Of a stretch of DNA of 40,659 bases, positions 23,404-32,095 are shown one piece after another. The stretch comes from an uncultured Bacilli bacterium. GTDB taxonomy: Bacteria > Bacillota_I > Bacilli_A > RF39 > UBA660. The DNA is taken from NCBI GenBank assembly GCA_934096715.1, contig CAKOMQ010000009.1:1-40659 (forward strand), given 5' to 3'. A program made the position numbers and the translations under genes. The notes under the pieces were generated by a model. That model saw only the letters and a program-made list of their open reading frames with translations, made no database searches and was not told the origin of the DNA. How positions within the stretch are numbered: the stretch's first letter is position 1; every line of letters starts with the position of its first letter.

Positions 23404-24624
23404 CTAATAATTAAGTGGATATTTACTAGTAAGTTCTAATACTTCACTAGCTAAATCATTAAGTACTAATTCATCATCTTTATTAGTTATAGCAGAATCT
23501 ATAATTCTAGCAATATGTTTAAAGTCTTCTTCATTTAAACCACGAGTAGTCATAGCTGGAGAACCAATTCTAATACCACTAGTTACCATTGGGCTTTCAG
23601 TTTCTTTAGGAATAGTATTTTTATTAACTGTAATATGAATACTATCAAGTAGTTTTTCTACTTCCTTACCTGTTACTCCTTTACTTTTAACATCTAAAAG
23701 TATTAAATGATTATCTGTACCATTACTTATAACATGATAACCTAAGTTAATAAATTCATCACTCATAGCTTGAATATTTTTAATGACTTGTTTTTGATAT
23801 TCTACAAATTCTGGTTGCATTGCTTCGTATAGCATCTCTGCTTTAGCGGCAATTACATGCATAAGTGGTCCACCTTGAATACCAGGGAAAATAGTCTTAT
23901 CTATTTTTTTAGCTATTTCTTCATCATTCGTAAGTATCATTCCCCCACGTGGTCCACGTAAAGTTTTATGAGTAGTAGTTGTAACTACATCTGCATAAGG
24001 AATAGGAGACTCATGAAGATGTGCCGCTACTAAACCTGCTATATGAGCCATATCTACCATTAAATATGCCCCTATTTTATCTGCTATTTCACGCATTCTT
24101 TTAAAGTCAATACTTCTTGAATAAGCACTAGCACCTGCAATAATCATCTTAGGTTTTTCTTCTATAGCAAGTCTTTCTAATTCATCATAGTCAATCATTT
24201 CCGTTTCAGTATCCAATGTATAAGATACTATCTCATAGTCTTTACCACTAAAATTAAGTTTATGTCCATGAGTTAAATGTCCACCATTAGATAGATCCAT
24301 TCCCATTACTTTATCACCTTGATTTAATAATGCTCTATAAACTGCCATATTAGCACTAGAACCACTATGTGGTTGAACGTTAGCATAATTACAGCCAAAT
24401 ACTTTTTTTGCATATTCAATTGCTTTACTTTCAAATATATCTACAAATTCACATCCACCATAATATCTTTTAGCTGGATAACCTTCGGCATACTTATTGG
24501 TTAATATACTCCCTTGTAATTCAAGTATAGCCTTTGATACATAGTTCTCACTTGCTATAAGTTCTATATTATTTTCTTGTCTTTTTCTTTCTAAAGCTAA
24601 AGCTTCTTTTAATTCTTTATCCAT
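23404..24624 (-). CDS. glyA: Serine hydroxymethyltransferase
   Basis: A 406-residue PLP enzyme that converts serine and tetrahydrofolate to glycine and methylene-tetrahydrofolate, the cofactor used by ThyA. The PLP lysine is in VVTTTTHKTLRGPRGG. SENYVSKAI, YAEGYPAKRYYGGCE and HSGSSANMAVY are further landmarks. Length is typical (410). It overlaps folD by one base. Confidence 0.97.
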   Translation of the reverse strand: MDKELKEALALERKRQENNIELIASENYVSKAILELQGSILTNKYAEGYPAKRYYGGCEFVDIFESKAIEYAKKVFGCNYANVQPHSGSSANMAVYRALLNQGDKVMGMDLSNGGHLTHGHKLNFSGKDYEIVSYTLDTETEMIDYDELERLAIEEKPKMIIAGASAYSRSIDFKRMREIADKIGAYLMVDMAHIAGLVAAHLHESPIPYADVVTTTTHKTLRGPRGGMILTNDEEIAKKIDKTIFPGIQGGPLMHVIAAKAEMLYEAMQPEFVEYQKQVIKNIQAMSDEFINLGYHVISNGTDNHLILLDVKSKGVTGKEVEKLLDSIHITVNKNTIPKETESPMVTSGIRIGSPAMTTRGLNEEDFKHIARIIDSAITNKDDELVLNDLASEVLELTSKYPLNY

Positions 24625-25448
24625 TAATTTCTCCCACTTTCTATTAAATTATTTAAAACACTTGTTATAGTCATTGGTCCAACGCCACCTGGTACTGGAG
24701 TTATGGCATAACATTTATCCTTTACACCTTCAAAATCAACGTCCCCCACTACTTTACCATCTACTCGTGATATTCCAACATCAATAATAGTAACACCATC
24801 ACTTACCATATCACTTGTAATAAAATTAGGCTTACCTACTGCCGTAATAAGAATATCAGCGCAACGAGTATATTTACTTAAATTAGTTGTCTTACTATGA
24901 CACATAGTAACAGTAGCATCTCTATTAATTAATAGCTGAAATAAAGGTTTACCTACTATATTACTCCTATTAATTATTACTACATGTTTACCACTTACAT
25001 CTATTTTATAGTAGTCAAGTAACTTCATAATACCTAAAGGAGTACAACTAACAAACTTAGGAGTACCTAGTACTAAGTTACCTATTGAACTTTTAGAAAA
25101 TCCATCTATATCTTTAGATTCATCTATCCTATTAAATATCTTACTTTCATCTTTTATATTACCTATAGGAGATTGAACTAGTATACCATTTATACTACTA
25201 TCATTATTTAAATCATCTATTAGTTTAAGAAGTTCTTCTTCCTTAGTATTATCACTTAAATGATATAAAGTTACATCTATACCTACACTTTCACACTTCT
25301 TAATTTTATTATTTACATAGATACTACTAGCCGGATTATCTCCAACCCATATAATAGCAAATTTAATACTTAAGTTTTCTTCTTCAATTATCTTTTTATA
25401 ATTATCTATTAGTTCACTACTTACTTTTTTTCCATCTAATAAAATCAT
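24624..25448 (-). CDS. folD: Bifunctional methylene-THF dehydrogenase / cyclohydrolase
   Basis: A 274-residue enzyme interconverting methylene-, methenyl- and formyl-tetrahydrofolate. The catalytic Lys is in SIYVNNKIKKCESVGI, and GILVQSPIG, INRSNIVGKPL (NADP binding) and PVPGGVGPMT are family hallmarks. QSPIG replaces the usual QLPLP. It sits between ruvB and glyA in the operon and links the folate pool to thymidylate synthesis. Confidence 0.96.
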   Translation of the reverse strand: MILLDGKKVSSELIDNYKKIIEEENLSIKFAIIWVGDNPASSIYVNNKIKKCESVGIDVTLYHLSDNTKEEELLKLIDDLNNDSSINGILVQSPIGNIKDESKIFNRIDESKDIDGFSKSSIGNLVLGTPKFVSCTPLGIMKLLDYYKIDVSGKHVVIINRSNIVGKPLFQLLINRDATVTMCHSKTTNLSKYTRCADILITAVGKPNFITSDMVSDGVTIIDVGISRVDGKVVGDVDFEGVKDKCYAITPVPGGVGPMTITSVLNNLIESGRN

Positions 25449-26438
25449 TTAGTCACTTCCTTCAATTAATTCATAAGTTTTCTCTGTAGCAACTCTTCCA
25501 CTTCTTGTTCTTTTAATAAATCCTTCTTGCAAAAGATATGGCTCAATTACATCTTCAAGCGTACTATTCTCTTCACCTATACTTGTTGCGAGTGTTTCAA
25601 CTCCAACTGGACCACCATTAAATTTATTTACTAAACTAGTTAGATATTCTATATCAATATGATCTAGTCCTAGACTATTTACTTTAAGTCTATTAAGAGA
25701 ATTATCAGCTAGTTCTCGAGTTATATACCCGTCTCCTTCTACTAAAGCAAAATCACGTACTCGTTTAAATAATCTATTAGCTATTCTAGGAGTTTTACGA
25801 CTACGAGATGCGATAACAGTTGCAGCATCATCATCTATTCCCATATCGAAGACACGACTAGTTCTCTTAACTATATTTTCTAGTTCTTGTTGGTTATAAT
25901 ATTCTAGTTTACAGACAATACCAAATCTATCTCTTAAGGGACTAGATAAATTACCTGCTTTAGTAGTAGCACCAATTAACGTAAATGGTGGTAAGTCTAT
26001 TTTAATACTTTTATTTTTACCTTCACTACCAATAACTAAATCTATTTCAAAGTCTTCCATAGCTGGATATAATATTTCTTCAATAAAAGTTGGCATACGA
26101 TGTATTTCATCAATAAACAAAACATCTCCTGGTTCTAAAGTAGAAAGAATAGCTGCTAGATCACCACTTTTTTCAATACTAGGTCCACTTGCTGTTTTAA
26201 TATTAGTTCCAAGTTCATTAGCAACAATATGAGCAAGAGTTGTTTTACCAAGTCCTGGTGGACCATATAAAAGAATATGATCTAGTGCTTCATTACGCAT
26301 CTTAGCTGCTTCAATAAATACTTTTAAGTTATTCTTTATTTCATCTTGACCTACATATTCATTTAAATACTCAGGGCGAATATTTTGATCCATTATATCT
26401 TCTTTCTCTATTTTAGCATCAATTAGTCTCTTATCCAT
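25449..26438 (-). CDS. ruvB: Holliday junction helicase RuvB
   Basis: A 329-residue AAA+ motor that drives branch migration together with RuvA. The Walker A GPPGLGKT is at residues 59-66, Walker B is VLFIDEIHR, sensor 1 is LIGATTKAG, and the C-terminal winged helix ends with RTRSGRVATEKTY. Length is normal. In most bacteria ruvA and ruvB are adjacent; here tdk lies between them. It touches folD with no gap. Confidence 0.97.
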   Translation of the reverse strand: MDKRLIDAKIEKEDIMDQNIRPEYLNEYVGQDEIKNNLKVFIEAAKMRNEALDHILLYGPPGLGKTTLAHIVANELGTNIKTASGPSIEKSGDLAAILSTLEPGDVLFIDEIHRMPTFIEEILYPAMEDFEIDLVIGSEGKNKSIKIDLPPFTLIGATTKAGNLSSPLRDRFGIVCKLEYYNQQELENIVKRTSRVFDMGIDDDAATVIASRSRKTPRIANRLFKRVRDFALVEGDGYITRELADNSLNRLKVNSLGLDHIDIEYLTSLVNKFNGGPVGVETLATSIGEENSTLEDVIEPYLLQEGFIKRTRSGRVATEKTYELIEGSD

Positions 26439-27031
26439 TAGTATTCTCCATACTCTTTCTTATATTTTAAATAGCACTTACCACAGACACCATCATATAT
26501 AACATTATTATCAGTACCATCTATTAATACTTGATCTCCTTTAAATACGGGAATACCATTAACAAGTCTTATATTTAAAGTAGCTTTCTTACCACATTTA
26601 CATACAGTTTTTAATTCTTCTATTTCATCAGCTATTTCTAATAATCTATTAGCACCTGGAAATCCTTTAGATTGAAAGTCAGTTCTTAAACCATAACAAA
26701 TAACAGGAATATCTAATTCTTTTGATATTTCATATAACTCATCTATTTGATGTGGTGACATAAATTGCGCTTCATCAACTAAGATACAATGAATACCATC
26801 TAATTGCATTTTATCTCTTATCTTTATTTTATTAGGAAATATATAATCTACTTGTCTAGAAACACCAATTCTACTTTCAATATTTATTCCCCCTTTTTCA
26901 TCTAATTTAGGTTTAATAATAATTACATTCATATTTCTTTCGTTGTAATTATACGCAACTTGTAAAAGAGCCATTGTTTTTCCACTCCCCATTGCGCCAT
27001 ATCTAAATATTAGTTTACTCAAATCATTCAT
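26438..27031 (-). CDS. tdk: Thymidine kinase
   Basis: A 197-residue type-II thymidine kinase that salvages thymidine to dTMP. The P-loop GAMGSGKT is at residues 12-19, ILVDEAQF is the Walker B/catalytic region, and the zinc-binding lasso uses CKCGKK and CGKCY. Its insertion between ruvA and ruvB adds salvage to the de novo thymidylate genes of the same operon. It overlaps ruvB by one base. Length is normal. Confidence 0.95.
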   Translation of the reverse strand: MNDLSKLIFRYGAMGSGKTMALLQVAYNYNERNMNVIIIKPKLDEKGGINIESRIGVSRQVDYIFPNKIKIRDKMQLDGIHCILVDEAQFMSPHQIDELYEISKELDIPVICYGLRTDFQSKGFPGANRLLEIADEIEELKTVCKCGKKATLNIRLVNGIPVFKGDQVLIDGTDNNVIYDGVCGKCYLKYKKEYGEY

Positions 27032-27036
27032 CTCCT

Positions 27037-27591
27037 TTACTTAAGCATTAATTTTAATGCTTCTTTTACTTGAACTTCTAAAGTATTTGATTTATCTACA
27101 TTAGGTAATATTCTTTTAATATCATTCTTACTATAACCTAAGTTTTCTAGAACACTTATTAATTCTTCTGTTTCATCATTATCATAAAGATTATCTTTAC
27201 TTTCCATTTTTCCTTTTAAATCAAGAACTATTTGTCTTGCTAGTTTTTCTCCTACCTTAGGAAATTTCTTTAAGTATAAAATATTTTCTTTATTAATCGC
27301 ATCAATTAAACCATTAACTGATCCAGTAGCTAGAAGTCCTAACGCTGTTTTAGGACCCATTCCTTTAACATTAATAAGTCTTAAGAATATATCTCTTTCT
27401 TCAACGCTTTTAAATCCATATAGACTATATTCATCTTCTCTAATATGATTATATAAATATACTTTAGTAGATTCATCTAGATTATAAGAATATGGATTAC
27501 TTACAAATATTTTATAACCTACATTGTTTACTTCAATTACTATATGATCTCCTTCTATTTCTTTAATAGAACCTTTAAAATAACTGTACAT
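27037..27591 (-). CDS. ruvA: Holliday junction protein RuvA
   Basis: A 184-residue protein from ATG 27591 (GTG 27600 is too close to the GAAGGTG site). It has the OB-fold N-terminus (YFKGSIKEIEGDHIVIEV), tandem helix-hairpin-helix motifs (LINVKGMGPKTALGLLA and FPKVGEKLARQIVLDL) and the C-terminal RuvB-contact domain. It is the first gene of the nine-gene operon that runs to tmk. Confidence 0.95.
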   Translation of the reverse strand: MYSYFKGSIKEIEGDHIVIEVNNVGYKIFVSNPYSYNLDESTKVYLYNHIREDEYSLYGFKSVEERDIFLRLINVKGMGPKTALGLLATGSVNGLIDAINKENILYLKKFPKVGEKLARQIVLDLKGKMESKDNLYDNDETEELISVLENLGYSKNDIKRILPNVDKSNTLEVQVKEALKLMLK

Positions 27592-27667
27592 ACTATTCAC
27601 CTTCTCTTCTATTTTAACATAATAATTATTTAATTTTAATAGACTTTACACATGATTTTTCTATTAA

Positions 27668-27698
27668 TTAAAAAAAGCCTATCATTAAAGAGATAAAC
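27668..27698 (-). terminator. Terminator of the rlmB-rimM-trmD-PHP operon
   Basis: Minus strand GTTTATC / GATAGGC stem (two G-U pairs), an 8-base loop, then seven T; it lies directly after the PHP gene. Confidence 0.75.
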
Positions 27699-27700
27699 TT

Positions 27701-28528
27701 CTATTTATTTAACACGTCAATAATTGTAAAACGAACATTATCAAGTTTTAGATAGTCACCAATATGTGTATTATTTTTACTTTTACCATGAAAGTCACTA
27801 CCACCAGATATAAGTAAATTATACTTCTTACAAATATCTAAATACCTTAAAGTATCTTCTTTAGTATGAATACTATGAAAAACTTCAAGGCCTTCTATTC
27901 CACACTTGATTAGTTCTTTAATATAATCTTCTATTTTAATATTATATCTTTTTTCATACTCTTTAGGATGTGCTAAAACTGGTGTCCCACCAGAATCTTT
28001 AATAGCAGCGCAAGCAGCACTTAAATTAGAACGATAACTTATACTAGGATGAAGTCCAGTCATATAGTTTTTTAAAAGATATTCATAATCATCTCCTAGA
28101 TTATTCTTTCTAAGTAGTTTAGCTATTTGCTTTTTACCAACAACATTATAAGATAATGCTTTCTTAATATCTTCATCCAAAAATTTAATATTATTATTTT
28201 TCTCTATCTTTTCAATAGTTTCTTTAGCACGAAGTACTCGTTTATCATGAATATCTTCTAGTAAGCTTTTTAAACTACTTACATCACCATGATAATTATA
28301 ACCTAGAACATGAAAGCAAAGTAAATTATGATAAGTACTTATTTCTACTCCACTAATATATTTTAAATTACCTAAATCTTTTTTACTCAATTCATAATAT
28401 GACTCGATCGAATCATGATCAGTAATTGAAAAATATTCATAATTATTATTATTTAAGTATTCAATTATTTCATCTATACTATTATCACCATCAGAATAAA
28501 TTGAATGGATATGTAAATCACACTTCAT
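27701..28528 (-). CDS. PHP-domain phosphoesterase (TrpH/YciV-like)
   Basis: A 275-residue PHP protein. The metal-binding motifs are DLHIHSIYSDG at the N-terminus, TDHDSIESY, GVEIST, LAHPKEY and GGSDFHGKSKN at the C-terminus. This set is typical of the TrpH/RNase AM family, which acts on short RNA 5' ends or 3',5'-bisphosphonucleotides; the exact substrate cannot be read from the sequence. It is the last gene of the trmD operon, three bases after an unknown gene. Confidence 0.85.
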   Translation of the reverse strand: MKCDLHIHSIYSDGDNSIDEIIEYLNNNNYEYFSITDHDSIESYYELSKKDLGNLKYISGVEISTYHNLLCFHVLGYNYHGDVSSLKSLLEDIHDKRVLRAKETIEKIEKNNNIKFLDEDIKKALSYNVVGKKQIAKLLRKNNLGDDYEYLLKNYMTGLHPSISYRSNLSAACAAIKDSGGTPVLAHPKEYEKRYNIKIEDYIKELIKCGIEGLEVFHSIHTKEDTLRYLDICKKYNLLISGGSDFHGKSKNNTHIGDYLKLDNVRFTIIDVLNK

Positions 28529-28531
28529 TAT

Positions 28532-28912
28532 TTACCTACTTCTTATTGCTTTATTTTCAAGTATCATTAATAATCTAGTTCTTAAATTAATAAGTTTTTT
28601 ACCATACATAATTATTTCTTTCTCATTTAAAAAATCTTTATACTTATACATTATTTCATCTAATATACTATCAAATTCACGATACAACACGTCTCCAGTA
28701 CCATCATCATCTTGATTATTATTTTCAAATTCAACTAGTGCTTTAAGAAGTAGAGCATATTGCTTATTAAATTTATTATTAATTAATTTTTTAATTGTAT
28801 CTTCATCATAAACATTAATTAACATATCTTTATTTTTTATCTTTAATACTTTACTATCAGAGGATATATCTTTAATTTCTAAATCATTATTATTTTTTCT
28901 TAAACTACTCAT
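28532..28912 (-). CDS. Hypothetical protein downstream of trmD
   Basis: I do not recognise this gene. It encodes 126 residues, soluble and helical from about residue 38 on, with an acidic loop NNQDDDGTGDVLYREFDSIL and a basic C-terminus. No Cys, His pairs or catalytic motif stand out. It overlaps the trmD stop by eight bases and is followed closely by the PHP gene, so it is part of the rRNA/tRNA-modification operon. Confidence 0.7.
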   Translation of the reverse strand: MSSLRKNNNDLEIKDISSDSKVLKIKNKDMLINVYDEDTIKKLINNKFNKQYALLLKALVEFENNNQDDDGTGDVLYREFDSILDEIMYKYKDFLNEKEIIMYGKKLINLRTRLLMILENKAIRSR

Positions 28913-29582
28913 GATTATCTCCTAGTAAGTCTGGCCTACGGGCTTTAGTTCTCTTAAGACTTTCCTTATATCTATATTCTTCTATTTTCTTATGATCTCC
29001 ACTTAATAGTACTGGAGGTACACACATTTTGTTAAATTCACGGGGTTTTGTATAAACTGGATAATCAAGTAAATTAGAAGAGTTAAATGAATCCATTAAA
29101 TGACTTTCTTCGTTTATAACACCTGGAATTAATCTAGTAATTGAATCTACTAAAACCATAGCAGGTATTTCTCCACCTGTTAAAACATAGTCCCCAATAC
29201 TTATCTCCATATCACAGATGCTTCTTATTCTTTCATCAAATCCTTCATAATGTCCGCAGATTAAAATAAGATGTTTCTCGCGAGATAAATCATAAGCCAT
29301 TTTTTCTTTATATAAATTACCATCAGGAGTTAGCAAAATAACCTTTGTATTATCGCTTTTTAAATCATTAACTGCATCAAAGATAGGTTGAACACTAAGT
29401 ACCATTCCTGCTCCACCACCATAAGGTGTATCGTCGACTTTACCATGTGAGTCACAAGAATAATCACGAAAGTTTATAAGATTAATTTGAATGTGTCCAT
29501 CATGTACTGCTCTTTTAATAATAGATTCACTAAATACACCATCAAACATACTAGGAAAAAGCGTTAATATATCTATTCTCAT
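28905..29582 (-). CDS. trmD: tRNA (guanine-37 N1)-methyltransferase
   Basis: A 225-residue SPOUT methyltransferase. The N-terminus is MRIDILTLFPSMFDG and the trefoil-knot SAM site is in ILICGHYEGFDERI and IGDYVLTGGEIPAMVL. It methylates G37 next to the anticodon and so prevents frameshifts. Together with rimM directly upstream (four-base overlap) it forms the conserved rimM-trmD pair; rpsP and rplS, the usual partners, are absent here. Length is a little below the norm of 240. Confidence 0.97.
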   Translation of the reverse strand: MRIDILTLFPSMFDGVFSESIIKRAVHDGHIQINLINFRDYSCDSHGKVDDTPYGGGAGMVLSVQPIFDAVNDLKSDNTKVILLTPDGNLYKEKMAYDLSREKHLILICGHYEGFDERIRSICDMEISIGDYVLTGGEIPAMVLVDSITRLIPGVINEESHLMDSFNSSNLLDYPVYTKPREFNKMCVPPVLLSGDHKKIEEYRYKESLKRTKARRPDLLGDNHE

Positions 29583-30067
29583 ATTATAAAATCACTCCCA
29601 TTTCTAGTAATAATTTTTTTACTTTCTACATCTACTTTTATAATAAATTCATCTATAAAAGGTATATAGAATACTTTATCACTATTTATTTTTAAAAGAA
29701 CACTATTATTTTTAGATACTTCATCTACTTTACCTAATAGTTTATCTTCATCATATACTTGATATCCAATTAAATCTTCAATTAGATATTCATCTTTATC
29801 TAAACATAAATCACTTCTTTTTATATACACTCCCATACCCTTATACTTAAGAACATCATTTATATTATTATAATTTTTAAATAACACTAAGTTATAACCT
29901 TTATGCACCCTTGTGAATGATATTTCTTCTTCAATATACATTGGACTTATATATAATTTAAATCCACTTTTAAATACTTTATCCTTTTCATAGAAGTCAC
30001 TTACTATTTTAACTTCTCCTTTAATACCAAAGGTATTAACTATCTTACCTATATATATATAATCCAT
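29579..30067 (-). CDS. rimM: 16S rRNA processing protein RimM
   Basis: A 162-residue protein with YIGKIVNTFGIKGEVKI at the N-terminus (RimM domain) and a PRC-barrel-like C-terminal half (IPFIDEFIIKVDVESKKI). It binds S19 during maturation of the 30S head. It overlaps trmD by four bases and follows the SpoU methyltransferase by one base. Confidence 0.93.
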   Translation of the reverse strand: MDYIYIGKIVNTFGIKGEVKIVSDFYEKDKVFKSGFKLYISPMYIEEEISFTRVHKGYNLVLFKNYNNINDVLKYKGMGVYIKRSDLCLDKDEYLIEDLIGYQVYDEDKLLGKVDEVSKNNSVLLKINSDKVFYIPFIDEFIIKVDVESKKIITRNGSDFII

Positions 30068-30068
30068 T

Positions 30069-30797
30069 TTATTCCCCCTTATTTAACTCATATAAAAGTA
30101 TACTAGTAGCTACTCCGACATTTAAGCTTTCACATGATTTATTCATATCTATATAAATTAAAGTATCACACATATTTCGAATACTTTCTGAGATACCACT
30201 ACCTTCATTACCCATAATAAGGACAAATTTATCAGGTCTTTTTACATCTTTTATATTAGTACCCCTAACCACATCAGTTCCCATTATATAGTAGCCTTCA
30301 CTTTTCAGTATTTTAATCTTTTCTTCTATATCAGTTTTAATCAAATCTATATTAAAAAACATTCCTTCACTACTGCGAATTACTTTATCATTATAAAAAT
30401 CAACAGAATTATTACTAGCTATAATTGTATCTATATTAAAGGCGACTGCACTTCTTATAATAGTCCCCATATTACCTGGATCACTAATATTATCTAGTAC
30501 TAGTACTTTATTACCAATACTAATATCATTACTTCTTTTAGTACATACTCCAATTATATCAGTACCGCTTACTTGACTAGATAATTTCTTCATAATGTCT
30601 TTAGTTACTTTATAAAAAGGTAATTCAGTTTCATAATCTCTAGATGATATTATTTCTTCAAGAGCTCCAACTTTTAAAGCTTCTTTTAGTAAGTGATCTC
30701 CTTCAACTAAAAATAGTCCATATTCGTTTTGATATTTCTTATTTTTAAGCTTATTCCATGCCTTTACTTTATCATTATTTAAACTAGTAATTTCCAT
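30069..30797 (-). CDS. SpoU-family RNA 2'-O-methyltransferase (YsgA/RlmB-like)
   Basis: A 242-residue protein from ATG 30797 (supported by GGTG about six bases upstream; the longer form from 30809 would start within that site). The small N-terminal RNA-binding domain (NEYGLFLVEGDHLLKEA) is followed by the knotted methyltransferase domain with DNISDPGNMGTIIRSA, MGNEGSGIS and ESLNVGVATSILLYEL, the three SpoU motifs. This is a TrmH/RlmB-class enzyme, most like YsgA; the modified nucleotide is not known. It is the first gene of the rimM-trmD operon, and an intrinsic terminator lies just upstream. Confidence 0.9.
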   Translation of the reverse strand: MEITSLNNDKVKAWNKLKNKKYQNEYGLFLVEGDHLLKEALKVGALEEIISSRDYETELPFYKVTKDIMKKLSSQVSGTDIIGVCTKRSNDISIGNKVLVLDNISDPGNMGTIIRSAVAFNIDTIIASNNSVDFYNDKVIRSSEGMFFNIDLIKTDIEEKIKILKSEGYYIMGTDVVRGTNIKDVKRPDKFVLIMGNEGSGISESIRNMCDTLIYIDMNKSCESLNVGVATSILLYELNKGE

Positions 30798-30820
30798 TGC
30801 TTTCACCACTATTATTATAT

Positions 30821-30847
30821 AAAAAAAACTCCTTTTAGTAAAGAAGT
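30821..30847 (-). terminator. Terminator upstream of the SpoU-rimM-trmD operon
   Basis: Minus strand ACTTCTTT / AAAGGAGT stem (one G-U pair) with a 4-base loop, followed by seven T. It sits only 24 bases before the SpoU start. No minus-strand gene ends here, so it is either an attenuator or the displaced terminator of the gene now ending at 32153. Confidence 0.7.
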
Positions 30848-30882
30848 CTTAATTTATAATAAATGATTAATTGCAATTAAAA

Positions 30883-30912
30883 TAGACATGGCATACGATT
30901 ACATGGTATAAT
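30883..30912 (+). promoter_or_regulatory. Promoter of the Fic gene
   Basis: TAGACA (30883-30888), 18-base spacer, TATAAT (30907-30912), about 110 bases before the ATG at 31023. The intervening leader is AT-rich and ends in an AAGGAG ribosome binding site. Confidence 0.65.
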
Positions 30913-31022
30913 TATCTATGAAAAATAGTATTAGTTATTTATTATTATGTAATAATTAGCACATGATAATTTAATGAAATTTCAAATTGATTTTACGGCT
31001 AATTAAGAAGGAGAATTGAATC

Positions 31023-31697
31023 ATGAAAAATAAATTTAATTTAACTAGAGAACAAAACGTATTCGTTGCCAAAAGAAACATAGTTGATTATATTTGGAAA
31101 AGTGCGAATTTAGAAGGAATTGGAGTTACTTATCCAGAGACACAAGCAATTTATGATGGCGGTGTTGTTAATGGTTTGACAGTAGATAAAATTATTGCAA
31201 TTAATAACTTAAAATATGCTTGGCAATTTATACTCGAAAATGATGAAATTAATTATGATTTTAAGTCCTTATGCCATATACATAAACTAACTTGTGATAA
31301 ATTGGTTTTGGATCAAAATTTAGGAAAACTAAGAACTACGCCTGTTAATATTGGTGGAACTTCTTGGAAACCGCAATTTCCAATTGAAAGTCAAATCAAA
31401 GAAGAACTTGGATCACTTCTTAATGAGCCAAATAAAACTAAAACAGAAATTGCTATTGAAGTTATGTTATGGATTATGAGAAGACAAATGTTTATAGACG
31501 GCAATAAAAGAGTTGGTATGTTATTTGCCAATAAAATTATGATTGATAATGGCTGTGGAATTATAACAATATCCCAAGATAATCAACCCGTTTTTTTTGA
31601 AAAACTTATTAAATTCTATGAAACTGGCGATAATAGTGATTTAAAACAATGGATTTATGAAACAAGTATTGATGGTATTGATTTAAATAATAATTAA
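31023..31697 (+). CDS. Fic-domain protein with inhibitory helix but Gln in place of the catalytic His
   Basis: A 224-residue Fic-fold protein. The N-terminal inhibitory motif [S/T]xxxE[G/N] is present as SANLEG (residues 27-32), continuing GVTYPETQ as in typical class-II Fic proteins. The active-site loop reads R-R-Q-M-F-I-D-G-N-K-R (153-163). The canonical motif begins with His (HxFxxGNGR), and Gln155 takes its place, while Asp159, Gly160, Asn161 and Arg163 of the anion-binding loop remain. AMP transfer is therefore doubtful; another activity or a decayed toxin are possible. It has its own promoter, a good AAGGAG site and a terminator, and stands alone on the plus strand among minus-strand operons. 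Confidence 0.9.
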   Translation: MKNKFNLTREQNVFVAKRNIVDYIWKSANLEGIGVTYPETQAIYDGGVVNGLTVDKIIAINNLKYAWQFILENDEINYDFKSLCHIHKLTCDKLVLDQNLGKLRTTPVNIGGTSWKPQFPIESQIKEELGSLLNEPNKTKTEIAIEVMLWIMRRQMFIDGNKRVGMLFANKIMIDNGCGIITISQDNQPVFFEKLIKFYETGDNSDLKQWIYETSIDGIDLNNN

Positions 31698-31730
31698 AAA
31701 TAATGCATTTTCAAAAAGATGCATTATTTT
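31697..31730 (+). terminator. Terminator of the Fic gene
   Basis: A perfect 12-bp inverted repeat AAAATAATGCAT / ATGCATTATTTT with a 10-base loop, starting at the last base of the fic stop codon. Confidence 0.85.
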
Positions 31731-31789
31731 ATATTAATTCTAAATATTTATTTAACATTTCTATTCATATTTTTTTTGCGATAAAATAG

Positions 31790-31818
31790 TTGATATTTTA
31801 CAAAATTTTGTGTATACT
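31790..31818 (+). promoter_or_regulatory. Promoter of the small RNA at 31825
   Basis: TTGATA (31790-31795), 17-base spacer, TATACT (31813-31818), placing the start near 31825. Confidence 0.75.
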
Positions 31819-31824
31819 TAATTT

Positions 31825-31900
31825 AGGTAAACGAGTGAATGCGGTTCACTTATACCATTATGGATACAAGCTATTGAGAATAAACTCAATGGCTTTTTAA
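31825..31900 (+). ncRNA. Small structured RNA of about 75 nt between fic and its partial copy
   Basis: It has its own promoter and an intrinsic terminator (stem 31870-31878/31885-31893, then TTTTT). The 5' part folds as GGTA (31826-31829) with TACC (31853-31856) around a hairpin AGTGAA-tgcgg-TTCACT (31834-31839/31845-31850). There is no reading frame of use. Size, placement beside a toxin-like gene and compact fold recall antitoxin RNAs of type III toxin-antitoxin or AbiF-linked systems, but I cannot assign a family. Confidence 0.65.
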
Positions 31901-31930
31901 TTATAGAATTATTATGATTAATAAGAAAAA

Positions 31931-32095
31931 TAAAATTATGATTGATAATAGCTGTGGAATTATAACAATATCCTAAGATAATCAACTTGTTTTTTTGAAA
32001 AACTTATTAAATTCTATGAAACTTAAGATAATAGTGATTTAAAACAATGGATTTATAAAACAAGCATTGATGGTATAGACTTAAATAATAATTAA
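31931..32095 (+). pseudogene. Decayed duplicate of the 3' end of fic
   Basis: This is about 165 bases closely matching 31532-31697, from TAAAATTATGATTGATAAT to the shared stop. Damage includes CAA changed to TAA (about 31974), GGC changed to a TAA-containing sequence near 32021, loss of one T in a T8 run (frameshift) and several substitutions. The downstream hairpin (AATAACGTGT/ACACATTATT, 32096-32130) is a mutated copy of the fic terminator. The 5' two-thirds of the gene is missing. Confidence 0.85.

Noticed and set aside
31739..31900. CRISPR-like or tracrRNA element next to fic
   Set aside because: No repeated units with spacers and no cas gene; the sequence is a single promoter-hairpin-terminator unit.
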